NCBI RefSeq assembly: GCF_014650555.1
Contig: NZ_BMVE01000019.1
Coordinates: 1-64,000 of the forward strand
Reading direction: 5' to 3'
DNA from: Streptomyces goshikiensis
Lineage (GTDB): Bacteria > Actinomycetota > Actinomycetes > Streptomycetales > Streptomycetaceae
Length of the DNA: 64,000 nt
Position numbers and translations under genes: made by a program. Under the pieces are notes generated by a model that was given only the letters and a program-made list of their open reading frames with translations, searched no databases and was not told where the DNA came from. Below are positions 8,944 through 17,484 of this stretch, one piece after another (the stretch's first letter is position 1; each line of letters starts with the position of its first letter).

Positions 8944-10440
8944 TTACTCCAGGTACTTGGCACTGATCACGACGGGTCCACCGACCTGGGGAACGATGGT
9001 GAAGCTTTGGGCCGGGCGGCCGTCGTATGGCCTTGCGGACAGGTCTCCGGACCCCGGGTCCAGGGTCAGGGCGACATCTTTGTACATGCTGCGGACTCCT
9101 GTGGAGCCATCCGCCTGCGGGACCAGGCGCAGGCTCTGGGACGGGTTTCCGTCGTAGGGGCGTAGCGTCACCTGTCCGTCAGGCGTCAGCTGCAATGCCC
9201 CTCCGTAGCGCATGCCGCGGAATCCGACCGAGCCGTCGGCCTGGTCAATGGCGTAGAACTGCTGATAGGGGTCGCCGAGATACGGCCTGACGGACAGCCG
9301 ACCGTGCTCGCCGGGGCTCAGGGTGAGCCCGCGGTTCTCCATTTCGGTGACGCTGATACGTGCATACAGGTCGCAGGAGCCCTCCTGCTTCGAGGGGTCT
9401 TCGAAGAGCCCCACTTTGAACTCGGGGCCGGACAGACGGTTCAGCGCGGCGCGGTCGTAGGTGAAGACATGCCCGGCGACCCAGTCGTCCGCAGATGCCT
9501 GGATGAGCGCGTGGGCGAGGTCGGCGAGCATGCCGGCCATCGCGGAATACGCCTCGGAGGACTGCCATTCACCCAGAGGTAGCAGAGCCAGCTTCTCTGC
9601 GGTGGTGCGCAGGGAGGTGGTCATCTCGTTGAGCATGCGCTGAATGGTGGCCTGGCTGCCCTGGTCCTTCTCCCAGCACTCCAGGTGCACGACCAGCGCG
9701 CCTTTGACCGGCCCTTCGAAGACCGTGGTGTCCGCGTCGAAGTTGTGTGTCTCGTGCTTGTCGACGTCCCCGAAGGTGCGCGTCGCCATGGCGCGTTTCG
9801 CGCCCTTGTCCGCCGCGGTGCAGGCCGCCCAGAAGAACTCGTCCGAGCCGCTCCACTCATTGGACTCGCGATTGCAGTGGAACTTCGTCAGGTTCAGGGT
9901 GGCGTGGACCGTCGCCGCACCGTTCGGAACCTGTTCCTGCGCCGAAGCGGTCACCACCGTCGCGCCGCACCCGTGAGCCGCCGCTCCGCGTGTGTAGTCC
10001 TCCTCGGTCCGCACCCCGGGGTACTGTGCGCCCTCGGCGGCGTCGAGATCAATGACGCGTACGTTCGCCTGGGCCGCTATCTCTCCCGCCAGAGCGGGCA
10101 GGTCGCTCTCCAGGTCCGCCTTCGAGTACCCCTCGCTGATCTCACGCCCCGCCAGACACGGCGGGAACACCGCAGCGAGCCCGCCCTTCTCCTCGGCGTA
10201 GACACGGCCGAAGTCACCCACCTCGTCCACCTCAAGGACAGTCCCCAGAGCCTGGACCAGCTCTGCCTCCAGGTCCGTCAGCTCCAGACCCTGCGCCTGG
10301 CGTGCTGCCCCGTGCAACGCCACCCCGTACAGCAGCCGCGCCCCCTTCGAGGACTTCGCCCTGCCGGACTTGGCCGTGCCTCGCAGCTGCTCCCGCAGAT
10401 GCTCAAGGCGCTCCTGCCGGGAAAACACCGTGACAGTCAT
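8944..10440 (-). CDS. Unknown protein with C-terminal beta-trefoil-like repeats
   Basis: 499 residues from the ATG at 10440. The first 330 residues match no family I recognise; they include acidic helices and a central part with VFEGPVKGALVVHLECWEK. The last 150 residues hold three repeats of one pattern (SVRPYLGDPYQQFYAI, TLRPYDGNPSQSLRLV, SARPYDGRPAQSFTIV), each preceded by a Gly/Leu strand. That is the layout of a ricin-type beta-trefoil, though the classic QxW is replaced by Q-S/Q-F/L. No signal peptide. It sits alone between two Tn3 fragments. The upstream spacer (10441-10570) is AT-rich for this genome. A carbohydrate-binding or toxin-like role is possible but unproven. Confidence 0.65.
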   Translation of the reverse strand: MTVTVFSRQERLEHLREQLRGTAKSGRAKSSKGARLLYGVALHGAARQAQGLELTDLEAELVQALGTVLEVDEVGDFGRVYAEEKGGLAAVFPPCLAGREISEGYSKADLESDLPALAGEIAAQANVRVIDLDAAEGAQYPGVRTEEDYTRGAAAHGCGATVVTASAQEQVPNGAATVHATLNLTKFHCNRESNEWSGSDEFFWAACTAADKGAKRAMATRTFGDVDKHETHNFDADTTVFEGPVKGALVVHLECWEKDQGSQATIQRMLNEMTTSLRTTAEKLALLPLGEWQSSEAYSAMAGMLADLAHALIQASADDWVAGHVFTYDRAALNRLSGPEFKVGLFEDPSKQEGSCDLYARISVTEMENRGLTLSPGEHGRLSVRPYLGDPYQQFYAIDQADGSVGFRGMRYGGALQLTPDGQVTLRPYDGNPSQSLRLVPQADGSTGVRSMYKDVALTLDPGSGDLSARPYDGRPAQSFTIVPQVGGPVVISAKYLE

Positions 10441-10611
10441 CGACAACCCTATCGAAGAAGTATCCGCGCAAAACGGATATATGATCCCACGGCGAGCGCG
10501 ATACGCGTCATATCATCTACAGACAGTGATGACGCGGTTTCTGGCCACTATCCAAAAACCGCGCGGCTAGGCTCTGCCGGCCCCCACCAGCCGCCGCGCT
10601 GCACGGCCAGC

Positions 10612-10815
10612 TCAGATCACCACTCCGGCCTGGTCGCCGGGACGCACCACAGGCATCCCCCGCCACAAGTTCTTCGCCGCGAAGACCAGTACCCGGGTAC
10701 CGAACCGCCCGAAGTTCGAGTACGGCCTCGCCAGTGCCCGGGAGATCAAGGCCCACGCCCCGCACTGCCGGGTCACCTTCACCGTGTACGAGATGAAGCG
10801 GCTCGGTCGGAATAC
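10612..10815 (+). pseudogene. Serine resolvase (Tn3 TnpR-type) fragment
   Basis: One frame reads FFAAKTSTRVPNRPKFEYGL, then ASAREIKAHAPHCRVTFTVYEMKRLGRN. This is the middle of the catalytic domain of actinobacterial resolvases, ending at the conserved R-L-x-R helix. The N-terminal part with the catalytic Ser and the DNA-binding C-terminus are both gone. It complements the transposase relic at 8716-8915. Confidence 0.75.
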
Positions 10816-10903
10816 CGCATTACTCAACAATGCCTCTTCACCAGTACTTCGCCTTGTTCGGGAAGTTCAGGGTCCCGCCGGCGGCTGCGTCACCGCCGAT
10901 CTA

Positions 10904-11175
10904 CTCCAGGGCCGGGCAGGCGATCACCGTCACGTCATCGTGATGGGAGGTGTCTCAGGCTTCCGGGTGTAGTCCTGGCCGAGATCGGCCTCGGTGAGGA
11001 GCCGCCCGGCGAGCGCGGAGGAGGACAGAGGAACGGAGCGGGGGACGCCGGACTTGCGCTGCCCCGATATTTCCCCGAGGGGCGATGCGGATGGGCGGGG
11101 GGCGCTGCCGGAGCACCCGGACAGAGCGAGGGAGGAGGCGACGGTCAAGCAGGCGCCGATGGTGCGCATAAGCAT
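10904..11175 (-). pseudogene. Lipoprotein, frameshifted near its C-terminus
   Basis: The N-terminus is a lipoprotein signal: a short basic start, a hydrophobic stretch, then the lipobox LALSGC with the acylated Cys near residue 21. The middle (LLTEADLGQDYTRKPE) matches a Streptomyces family of small secreted lipoproteins. The frame stops at 10930 after TMT. A neighbouring frame continues with the expected conserved end DDVTVIACPALE and a TAG at 10904-10906. As read, the protein is 81 residues and lacks its conserved Cys-containing end. Confidence 0.6.
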
Positions 11176-11254
11176 GTGAACCCCAGGGCTGGTCGATCGA
11201 GTCTGACGGCCGGACCCCCGTGGGCCTCTCCTCCGGCGTTATGGGTGGCGGGCG

Positions 11255-11677
11255 TCAGCGGCCGAGGAAGCGCAGGCATTCGTCGTACGTGGTGTGCTGG
11301 CCGGTGAAGGGCCCGCTGGTGCGGTTGAACCAGGCGGCGTCCAGCCGGGGCTCTACCTGCTCGTGCCCGGCCGGGCATCGCAACCACACACCCTCTTTGG
11401 TGCTCGCAATTACCCACTTCCGGTACGCGCCGCAATCGCAGCAGGCACGGACCTCTCCGTCCAGGACGAGCGGACTGTCGTGGGCCATCAGGATTCCGGC
11501 CAGCTCCTCGCGCGTCGGCAGGCGCAGGTCGGCGGGCAGGAAGTCCTCGACGACCGGCATGGTCGCCGGCTCCTGATGGTTCGGTCCCAGCGGCGGCTCA
11601 ACGTATCCCGCACTCCATGCTTCCCACCGCTGCTGGGCTTCGAGTCGTTCTCTTCGTTCTCGATTGCGTCCGAACAT
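11255..11677 (-). CDS. Hypothetical protein with zinc-ribbon-like cysteines
   Basis: 140 residues from an ATG at 11677, with GGAGG 6 bases upstream. The N-terminus is strongly basic and charged (FGRNRERRERLEAQQRW). The C-terminal half has CCDCGAYRKWV followed about 17 residues later by LRCPAGH, a CxxC...CxxxH arrangement that could bind zinc. No family recognised. It lies downstream of the relaxase gene on the same strand and probably belongs to the mobilisation module. Confidence 0.65.
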   Translation of the reverse strand: MFGRNRERRERLEAQQRWEAWSAGYVEPPLGPNHQEPATMPVVEDFLPADLRLPTREELAGILMAHDSPLVLDGEVRACCDCGAYRKWVIASTKEGVWLRCPAGHEQVEPRLDAAWFNRTSGPFTGQHTTYDECLRFLGR

Positions 11678-11757
11678 GTAGTCCCTCCTCGCCCTTGTCC
11701 TGCCGGGCACCATAGATCGTGCGCCATGCCCCTGTCGTCGTTCTACTCTCGAATCTC

Positions 11758-13494
11758 TCAATGCCCACGGGCCTGGTTACGGCTGTCCTGGCGGGTACCG
11801 GCGGGGCCGTTCGTGTGCGAACGCGACGGCCTGTCGGTGGCAGTCCTGTGGGTCGGCATTGCGGACGCGTCGGCGGGCAGGCCGGCCAGACGGCGCAGCC
11901 GCCACACCAGCACGTCGCTGACGGAGGACGCGGTGTCCAACTCCCTTCGGCCAGCTGCCTGAACGAGGAGTCCAGCGGGATCGTGGCCGGCCGCTTCGGC
12001 GTCGGCGAGGGTGGAGGCGAGCGCAGGCCACCCGGCCTCGGCCAGGATCTGCCCGGCGAGCTCGGGCATCGCTGCGTGTAGGACGGTGGCATGTCGCCGG
12101 TGGAGGGCAGACGGCAGGAGGCGGCCCCGCTCGCGGAGTACGGCCATGGGGCGGTCGGCCGCGGCCTGGTAGGCGGCGCGCAGGTGTTCGGCTGCCTGCA
12201 GGGCGGCGGCGGCCTGCTGCGCGTGCTCCTTCCGTCCGTGCCAGGCCGCCGCGGCGGTGACGAGGAAGAACACCATGTCGATCAGCATCGCGGTGCTGGC
12301 CCCGTCCTCCCCGCGACCGAGGGCTGGTCCGCTGTGGACGAGGTCGCGGGCGGCCTGGCGCAGGGCGCGGTCGTGCCCGCGGACGGCCCGGACGTGGGAG
12401 CGCGAGGCCCGCTCAAATGCGGAGGCGGCCTTGCCGAGTTGCTTGCGGGTGTGGGCGGCGGAGGTCTTGGCGAGCGCGTCGAGCACTTCACCGGCCGCCG
12501 CGATGTGCGCGGCGATGGTGCCGTCGTCACCGTCGTCGAGTACCACGACCGCCTGCCAGGCAGCTGTGGTGGCGGCCCGCCGTGCGGAAGCGGGCCCGGG
12601 CGCGGCCCGCAGCGGAGCGTCATCCGCGGTGGTTTCGGCCACCGGGTCGGACGGGGTCGCGGAGGTCCAGCGTTCTCGGATGCGCGGCAGGGACAGATCC
12701 GGGGCGAGCCGCGCACCGGGGTAGAAGACCGGCTCGTCGTCCTTGTTGCGGTCGTCGGGGAGGGCGACCTTGTACCCGAGGAGGGCACCGGACGGGGCTA
12801 CCCGCTTGCGGACGAGTAGGCCGGCGGCGGCCAGCCGGTCAAAGAACTCCGCTTCGCTGTTCGTACCGGCCACCGCGCGGCGTACGGTCTCGCGCAGTTC
12901 TTCCCGGGCAGTGCGCTTGCGGCCCTGGCGCTCAGCCTTGTGTCGTTCGGCGCTGGTGGGGCGCTGGGCGCCGGTGCCGTCCCCGGGAGCGACCTGGTGC
13001 AGGCCGAGTTCCTTCTCGATGAGGCGACACTCGGCCTGGGCGCGCTTGCCGGAGCGGAAGTCGTCGGGGCGGCTGCCGTCCTCGCACACCAGGGTGGCGA
13101 TGATGTGGATGTGGTCGTCAGCGTGCCGTACCGCTGCCCAGCGGCAGGCTGGCTCATCGCCGCCGGGGTCGATGCCGGTGGCGGCCACAATTCGCCGGGC
13201 GATCTCGCCCCACTCCTCGTCGGACAGGGGCCGGTCGTCCGCGGTGGCACGTACGGAGGTGTGCCACACGTGCTTGGCGGGGCGGGCGTGTTCGGGCAGG
13301 GCCTCGACGGTCTGGTCGAGGAGCTGCTGGAGGTCCTTCAAGGTGGCGTTCGGGTCCCGGCCGGGGTCGGGGGCCATGCTGTCGAAGGATGCGACGAGGT
13401 GCGGGTCGGTGTGTTCCTCGTGTTTGCCCGGCCCGTACAGGTAGGCGAGCAGGCCGATGGTCCGCGATCCGGGTGCGTTGACGCTGGGAATCAC
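11758..13494 (-). CDS. Relaxase/mobilisation nuclease
   Basis: 578 residues. The N-terminal 200 residues have the MobA/VirD2-type relaxase layout: a candidate catalytic Tyr near the start (LLAYLYGPG, residues 15-23), HVWHTSVRA near 76, and the metal-binding histidine motif VRHADDHIHII at about 125-135. The remainder is helical, Ala/Arg-rich and variable, as usual. Relaxases nick at oriT and lead the strand into the recipient. The GTG start at 13494 overlaps the stop of the MobC-like gene (GTGA), so the two are translationally coupled. oriT would be expected near the MobC end, but I could not place it. Confidence 0.88.
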   Translation of the reverse strand: MIPSVNAPGSRTIGLLAYLYGPGKHEEHTDPHLVASFDSMAPDPGRDPNATLKDLQQLLDQTVEALPEHARPAKHVWHTSVRATADDRPLSDEEWGEIARRIVAATGIDPGGDEPACRWAAVRHADDHIHIIATLVCEDGSRPDDFRSGKRAQAECRLIEKELGLHQVAPGDGTGAQRPTSAERHKAERQGRKRTAREELRETVRRAVAGTNSEAEFFDRLAAAGLLVRKRVAPSGALLGYKVALPDDRNKDDEPVFYPGARLAPDLSLPRIRERWTSATPSDPVAETTADDAPLRAAPGPASARRAATTAAWQAVVVLDDGDDGTIAAHIAAAGEVLDALAKTSAAHTRKQLGKAASAFERASRSHVRAVRGHDRALRQAARDLVHSGPALGRGEDGASTAMLIDMVFFLVTAAAAWHGRKEHAQQAAAALQAAEHLRAAYQAAADRPMAVLRERGRLLPSALHRRHATVLHAAMPELAGQILAEAGWPALASTLADAEAAGHDPAGLLVQAAGRRELDTASSVSDVLVWRLRRLAGLPADASAMPTHRTATDRPSRSHTNGPAGTRQDSRNQARGH

Positions 13495-14108
13495 GAAGTG
13501 CGCTGCGCGATCAGCCGCGAGGCAGCGTCGTGAACTGTCCTGGCGGCCCGGTGGACGGCGGCGACCGCGGCGTCGAGCTGCGGGGCGTCAGCACCGGAGT
13601 TCAGGACTTTGGAGACCTGGTTGAGGTTGCTGCCGGCCCAGCCGAGCCTGCGCCGGCTCTCGAACAGAGCGGTGATCACTTCGCGCTCGTCGGCGATTTC
13701 GGCGCTGGTGCGGTCGAGATCGCGGGCGGCGGCGAGGGCGGCTCGGGCGAGAAAGCCGGCGACGGACAGCTGACAGCGGGTGGCAGCGGACTTGATCAGG
13801 GCGAACTCGTCCTCGTTGAAACGGGCATTGGGCTGATGCAGACGCTTCTTCTCGCGGGGCTGTCGCGGGCGCTGTCGGGCGCGGTCAGCGCGGTCACGGC
13901 GCTCGGAAGGCTTCTCCTCCTGCTCTGGCTTCGATCCGCCCCCGGTCGAAGCCTGATGGACCTGCGCCCCCTGGTGCGGGTCCTCGCTCGCCCCGTCGGG
14001 GGCGGGTGTGACGGAAGCTACGCTTCCGTCCCAACTTGCTCCCCGCGAGAGCGAGTTGTCGTCCAGCTGATTCTGGTCGGTGGTTGCGCTGTTCGGAGGG
14101 TTCGTCAT
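13491..14108 (-). CDS. MobC-like relaxosome accessory protein
   Basis: 205 residues. The first 95 are low-complexity and charged. The C-terminal half resembles MobC/bacterial mobilisation proteins: NARFNEDEFALIKSAATRC, AGFLARAALAAARD, and the signature RRLGWAGSNLNQVSKVLNSG. Such proteins bind oriT DNA as ribbon-helix-helix dimers and help the relaxase. The stop overlaps the relaxase start by four bases. Confidence 0.88.
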   Translation of the reverse strand: MTNPPNSATTDQNQLDDNSLSRGASWDGSVASVTPAPDGASEDPHQGAQVHQASTGGGSKPEQEEKPSERRDRADRARQRPRQPREKKRLHQPNARFNEDEFALIKSAATRCQLSVAGFLARAALAAARDLDRTSAEIADEREVITALFESRRRLGWAGSNLNQVSKVLNSGADAPQLDAAVAAVHRAARTVHDAASRLIAQRTS

Positions 14109-14234
14109 CGGGTCCGGTTCCTCGTGGAGCTGGTGCGGTCTGGGGCGGTGGAAATGTGGCAGGGGGCCCGGAAAGGAGCCCGGGCCGCCCTGTGGAGCGT
14201 CTCAGGGGGCGCTCCGTCTGCCGTTACAGGTGGT

Positions 14235-14426
14235 TCAGCCGCATTCGACGCAGCGCTCGTAGTGCCGTGTGAGGGCTCTGGCCATGCGCTGCTTGGTGCC
14301 GAGCGCGGTGCGGGCGCTGACTTTTGCCGGGACGGTGCCCGCGTGGCGGCTGGCGTGGTTACCGAGGTAGCGGATGTCCCGCTCGAAGTCGGCGCGAATG
14401 CGGGTGAAGCGGGGGCAGGTCTTCAT
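14235..14426 (-). CDS. Small conserved protein of the mobilisation module
   Basis: 63 residues, basic, with Cys at position 4 and CVEC at the end. No family recognised. Its ATG at 14426 overlaps the stop of the DUF2637 gene (ATGA), which supports real translation. It is followed by 126 bases before MobC. Confidence 0.65.
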   Translation of the reverse strand: MKTCPRFTRIRADFERDIRYLGNHASRHAGTVPAKVSARTALGTKQRMARALTRHYERCVECG

Positions 14427-15865
14427 CGGTGGCTCCTCGTCTTGGTGTTGTTGTCGCGCAGTCGGGCGAGGACCGGGGTGAGGCGGTCGTTGCGGATGGG
14501 GATCTGCTGGGCCCGCATGATGGCGCGCAGCTGCACGCGGGTGATCGCTTCGTTGCCGTCCCGGTCAAGTGCGTGCCGGACGTGGGGACGTAGTCGGTCG
14601 ACGATCTCGTCCTCGGTGAGGCGGGGACGGGACCGCGCTTCCCGTCCGGTGCGGGACCGGCTCAGCACGTTCTTCCCTGTTCCCCGCTTCGGGTTGGGGA
14701 CCGGTCCCCGGCGCGGGTTCACCGGCGGATCCTCGGGGTCAGCGCTGGCCCGGTCCCCGGCATTGTCCTGGTCCCCGTCCGGGGCGGGGTGGGGACGGGG
14801 ACCGTCCGGTTCGGTCCCGGGGACCGTCCCTTCACGGTCCCCGGTCCCCGAGACCGAGGAAGGACGGTCGTGGCGCGGACGGTCCCCACCGATGCCGTTG
14901 CTCCGCACCATTGCGGGCGCGTGTCCCGGTCGGTCCCCGCCTGCTGCCTTGGTGTTGGGGACCAGGTCGGGGACCATACGGAGATCGTTGCCGGTCCCCG
15001 CAGAGATCGCGGTCCCGGGACGGTCTCCGTGCTGGGGACCGTGGGTCCCCTCGGGACGGTCCCCGGGCGGGACGGGGACCGTGGGGGGACCGGGGTTCGG
15101 TGTGGGGACCGTGTCGGTCCGGTCCCCGTTGTGGTGGCCCCCGGCCCCCAGGTCGGGGGCGGTCCCCGATGGTCTTAGCGTGTCGGCGTCAGCGGGGACC
15201 AACAGGTCGGGGACCGTGTGGGGGCTGTGCCCCTGCTCGGGGACCGTGCTCGTCCGGTCCCCGCCCGCACGTGCCCCCGCATGACGGTCCCCGCCGGTGG
15301 GGACCGCGCTCCCGTCGCCGTCCCCTGACTGCGCGGAGGCCTGGTCCCCAGTGGTCGTTTCGACGGCCATCTCGCCTCCGGGGAGGCCCTCCGTGGGGAG
15401 CGGAACTTGGCCGGCGGGGGTGGCTACGTGCTGGTGAATCTGGCGCATCAGCACACCGAAAGCCAACAAGGCGGCGGTCGGCGGGACGGCGGCGACCACG
15501 TAGTCCAGCACGGGAACTGGGCCGGCGCCGGTCCCGCTGACGCCAGCCACGTTGAGCGCGATCGACCCCACCGATCCGATGGCGGTCAGGGCCACGGCCC
15601 ACCAGTCGGTGACCTTGCGCAGTCCCGCCCGCAGCATCAGCAGCTCACCGATGACGATGAAGGCATCCAAGGTGCCCGGCCAGGCCCACTGACGCTCGGG
15701 CGACTTGGCCAGGCCGTGCTGCCCGGCGACCTCGGCCAGGTGCGCGTACGACAGCCAGAACGCGGCGGCGGTGAGGGCCGCGATCACGGCCCCGGCGGCG
15801 CCGAGGGTGAACCGCTCGGCGGACTTGGTGCTCTTCGCGGCCCTAGGGTCCGCGCCGGTGCTCAT
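14423..15865 (-). CDS. DUF2637 membrane protein with long repetitive linker
   Basis: 480 residues. Residues about 20-150 form a DUF2637 domain with four membrane helices (FTLGAAGAVIAALTAAAFWL, then a WAWPGTLDAFIVIGELLM motif). Residues about 160-400 are a disordered linker built on repeats of the type GDR-x-GTVP, encoded by dense GGGGACCG-like DNA. The last 75 residues are a globular, probably helix-turn-helix, domain (LTEDEIVDRLRPHVRHAL, RVQLRAIMRAQQIPI). Proteins of this kind accompany replication and transfer genes in Streptomyces plasmids and integrative elements and may tie element DNA to the membrane. ATG overlaps the stop of the WhiB-like gene. Confidence 0.8.
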   Translation of the reverse strand: MSTGADPRAAKSTKSAERFTLGAAGAVIAALTAAAFWLSYAHLAEVAGQHGLAKSPERQWAWPGTLDAFIVIGELLMLRAGLRKVTDWWAVALTAIGSVGSIALNVAGVSGTGAGPVPVLDYVVAAVPPTAALLAFGVLMRQIHQHVATPAGQVPLPTEGLPGGEMAVETTTGDQASAQSGDGDGSAVPTGGDRHAGARAGGDRTSTVPEQGHSPHTVPDLLVPADADTLRPSGTAPDLGAGGHHNGDRTDTVPTPNPGPPTVPVPPGDRPEGTHGPQHGDRPGTAISAGTGNDLRMVPDLVPNTKAAGGDRPGHAPAMVRSNGIGGDRPRHDRPSSVSGTGDREGTVPGTEPDGPRPHPAPDGDQDNAGDRASADPEDPPVNPRRGPVPNPKRGTGKNVLSRSRTGREARSRPRLTEDEIVDRLRPHVRHALDRDGNEAITRVQLRAIMRAQQIPIRNDRLTPVLARLRDNNTKTRSHR

Positions 15866-16578
15866 ACTGCCTTCCGGAGGCTGTCGATCAGTGCCTGGGT
15901 CTGCACATGACGAGCCACCGGCTTCGGCTTCTGGAGCACGACCTTGCCCCGCCTGTCCTTGCGGGGAAGGCTGCGGTTGCGTTCGGGGCCGTCACCGTCG
16001 TGGACCTGGCCGGAGCGCGGGGGCTGGTGCCCGTCGAGGATGGCCTGCCGGGCGGTCTCTGCCGGATTGGGGTCCGAGGCGAGGTTGTGGTTATCGCGGT
16101 TCTCGATGGCTCGGGCCTCCACCCGGAGCAGGTCGCGGGCCCACTCGACGCCGATTTGGAGTGTGTGGGCGAGTCGGTTCGGGCTCCAGCCCCGGGCGCT
16201 CGCGTAGCGGGTGAGGGTTCTGCGCTCCAGCCGGCTCAGCTGGACGTCCCGGCCTTCAAGGGCCGCCTTCACCCGGCTGTAGTCCAGCCGGTTCTCGACT
16301 TGGTCGTGCCAGGTCAGGCGCTCGGCCTCGCTCAGGCCGCCCCAGACGCCCTCCTTGACTTCGTTGTCCAAGGCGTAGTTGAAGCATTCGCGGCGGACCG
16401 GACACCAGCTGCAGATCTCCTTCGCCTCCGCGATGGCGTAGTCGTCGTTGGGCGTGTGGAAGAACAGCTCGTCTGCGGTGGAGGGGTCGACTCCGTTGCA
16501 GGCGGCTCGGGAGTGCCAGCTGATATCCGCGACCCCGTGGAGGGTGGTGGGCGGGGTGTTGGTGGTGATGTAGCGCAT
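15862..16578 (-). CDS. WhiB-like iron-sulphur regulator
   Basis: 238 residues, longer than typical WhiB proteins (80-130). The N-terminal domain has the four cluster cysteines C27, C56, C59 and C65 (SRAAC ... CSWCPVRREC), followed by the GVWGG turn. The C-terminal 150 residues add a possible second DNA-binding part (LSRLERRTLTRYASARGWSPNRLAHTL). WhiB-like proteins carry a redox-sensitive 4Fe-4S cluster and act with sigma factors. Plasmid and phage versions often control element genes. Start ATG at 16578 with GGAG upstream. Overlaps the DUF2637 gene. Confidence 0.85.
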   Translation of the reverse strand: MRYITTNTPPTTLHGVADISWHSRAACNGVDPSTADELFFHTPNDDYAIAEAKEICSWCPVRRECFNYALDNEVKEGVWGGLSEAERLTWHDQVENRLDYSRVKAALEGRDVQLSRLERRTLTRYASARGWSPNRLAHTLQIGVEWARDLLRVEARAIENRDNHNLASDPNPAETARQAILDGHQPPRSGQVHDGDGPERNRSLPRKDRRGKVVLQKPKPVARHVQTQALIDSLRKAV

Positions 16579-16728
16579 GGGGATGATCTCCGGGTACGCC
16601 TGATGGGCCGGCGGGCGGGCAGCGCAGCACACCGGCAGTGAAGCGGTGTAGGTGCAGCTCGGCGGCGAGGCAGGGCAGGGGGAGCGGTTGCGGCACCGCG
16701 CCGAAGTGGGAGGGGTGGGGAAGGTCGG

Positions 16729-17484
16729 TCAGGCGCGCTGGAAGCGGCGGTCCGGGCCGTCGAACTCGACAGATGTGCACATCCCGGACAGGCGGGAGAG
16801 GATCCTGTCACCGACCTTGTCGCGCAGCACAAGCTGACGTCGGTCCATGCTCTCGGTGCGTACGGGCGGCAAGTTGCTGGTGATGATGGTCGGGAGCTGG
16901 TTCTCCGCCCGCCAGTTCAGCAGCCGGAAGTTGATCTCCTCGTTCCACTCGCTGGACTTGGGGGCGCCGAGGTCGTCCAAGAGAAGCAGGGGCGCGCGCA
17001 CGATCCGCCGGAGCATGAACTCCAGGTCCACACCGGGGCGCGGGCGGGTCTGGGCGTAAAGGTCGGCGGCGGTGATCGCCTGCCAGTCGACCCCGCACCC
17101 AGCGGCGGTCAGGGCCCGGATGGCCCCGTACGCCTCGTGGGTCTTTCCGGTCCCGGTGTTGCCCCAGAGCAGCAGTGAGGGGCCGTGGGCGATCCGTCGG
17201 CGGCCGCTTGAGCCCCACTGGGCATGGCGGTCCTCGGCGTTCGGGGAGACCGCAGCGTCCCTGATGGTCCGCACCCAGGCAGCGACCGCCGGGTGCTGGG
17301 GGACCGCGTTGCGGTAGGCGTACGGGATCCGCCGCTGGGCGGCCTCCAGGGCCGGGATCGGCTCCGGGGTGTCCGGCACGGTGGCAGCCGGGTCGACGCC
17401 CCGGGCGACGAGCTGGGCCTGCAGGCGGTTGCGCAGACGGTCGGAGACGGCGGGCTGCGGGTCGGCGAGGCGGGTGCGGGTCAC
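16729..17484 (-). CDS. DnaC/IstB-like AAA ATPase
   Basis: 251 residues. Walker A GNTGTGKT at residues 108-115, Walker B LLLLDDLG near 160, and a sensor-1 IITSNLPP near 205 place it with helicase loaders of the DnaC family. The N-terminal 60 residues would bind a partner. The start is a GTG at 17484 that overlaps the stop of the replication-type gene before it (GTGA). Together with that gene it probably gives the element autonomous replication. Confidence 0.88.
   Translation of the reverse strand: MTRTRLADPQPAVSDRLRNRLQAQLVARGVDPAATVPDTPEPIPALEAAQRRIPYAYRNAVPQHPAVAAWVRTIRDAAVSPNAEDRHAQWGSSGRRRIAHGPSLLLWGNTGTGKTHEAYGAIRALTAAGCGVDWQAITAADLYAQTRPRPGVDLEFMLRRIVRAPLLLLDDLGAPKSSEWNEEINFRLLNWRAENQLPTIITSNLPPVRTESMDRRQLVLRDKVGDRILSRLSGMCTSVEFDGPDRRFQRA

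Noticed and set aside
13530..15284. Long open frame on the plus strand opposite the MobC and DUF2637 genes
   Set aside because: It runs antisense to two genes with clear families and overlapping starts, and its product is low-complexity Gly/Arg/Pro.
14640..15360. Possible CRISPR-like array
   Set aside because: Repeats are short, irregular and in frame with a protein linker; no spacers of even length and no cas genes.
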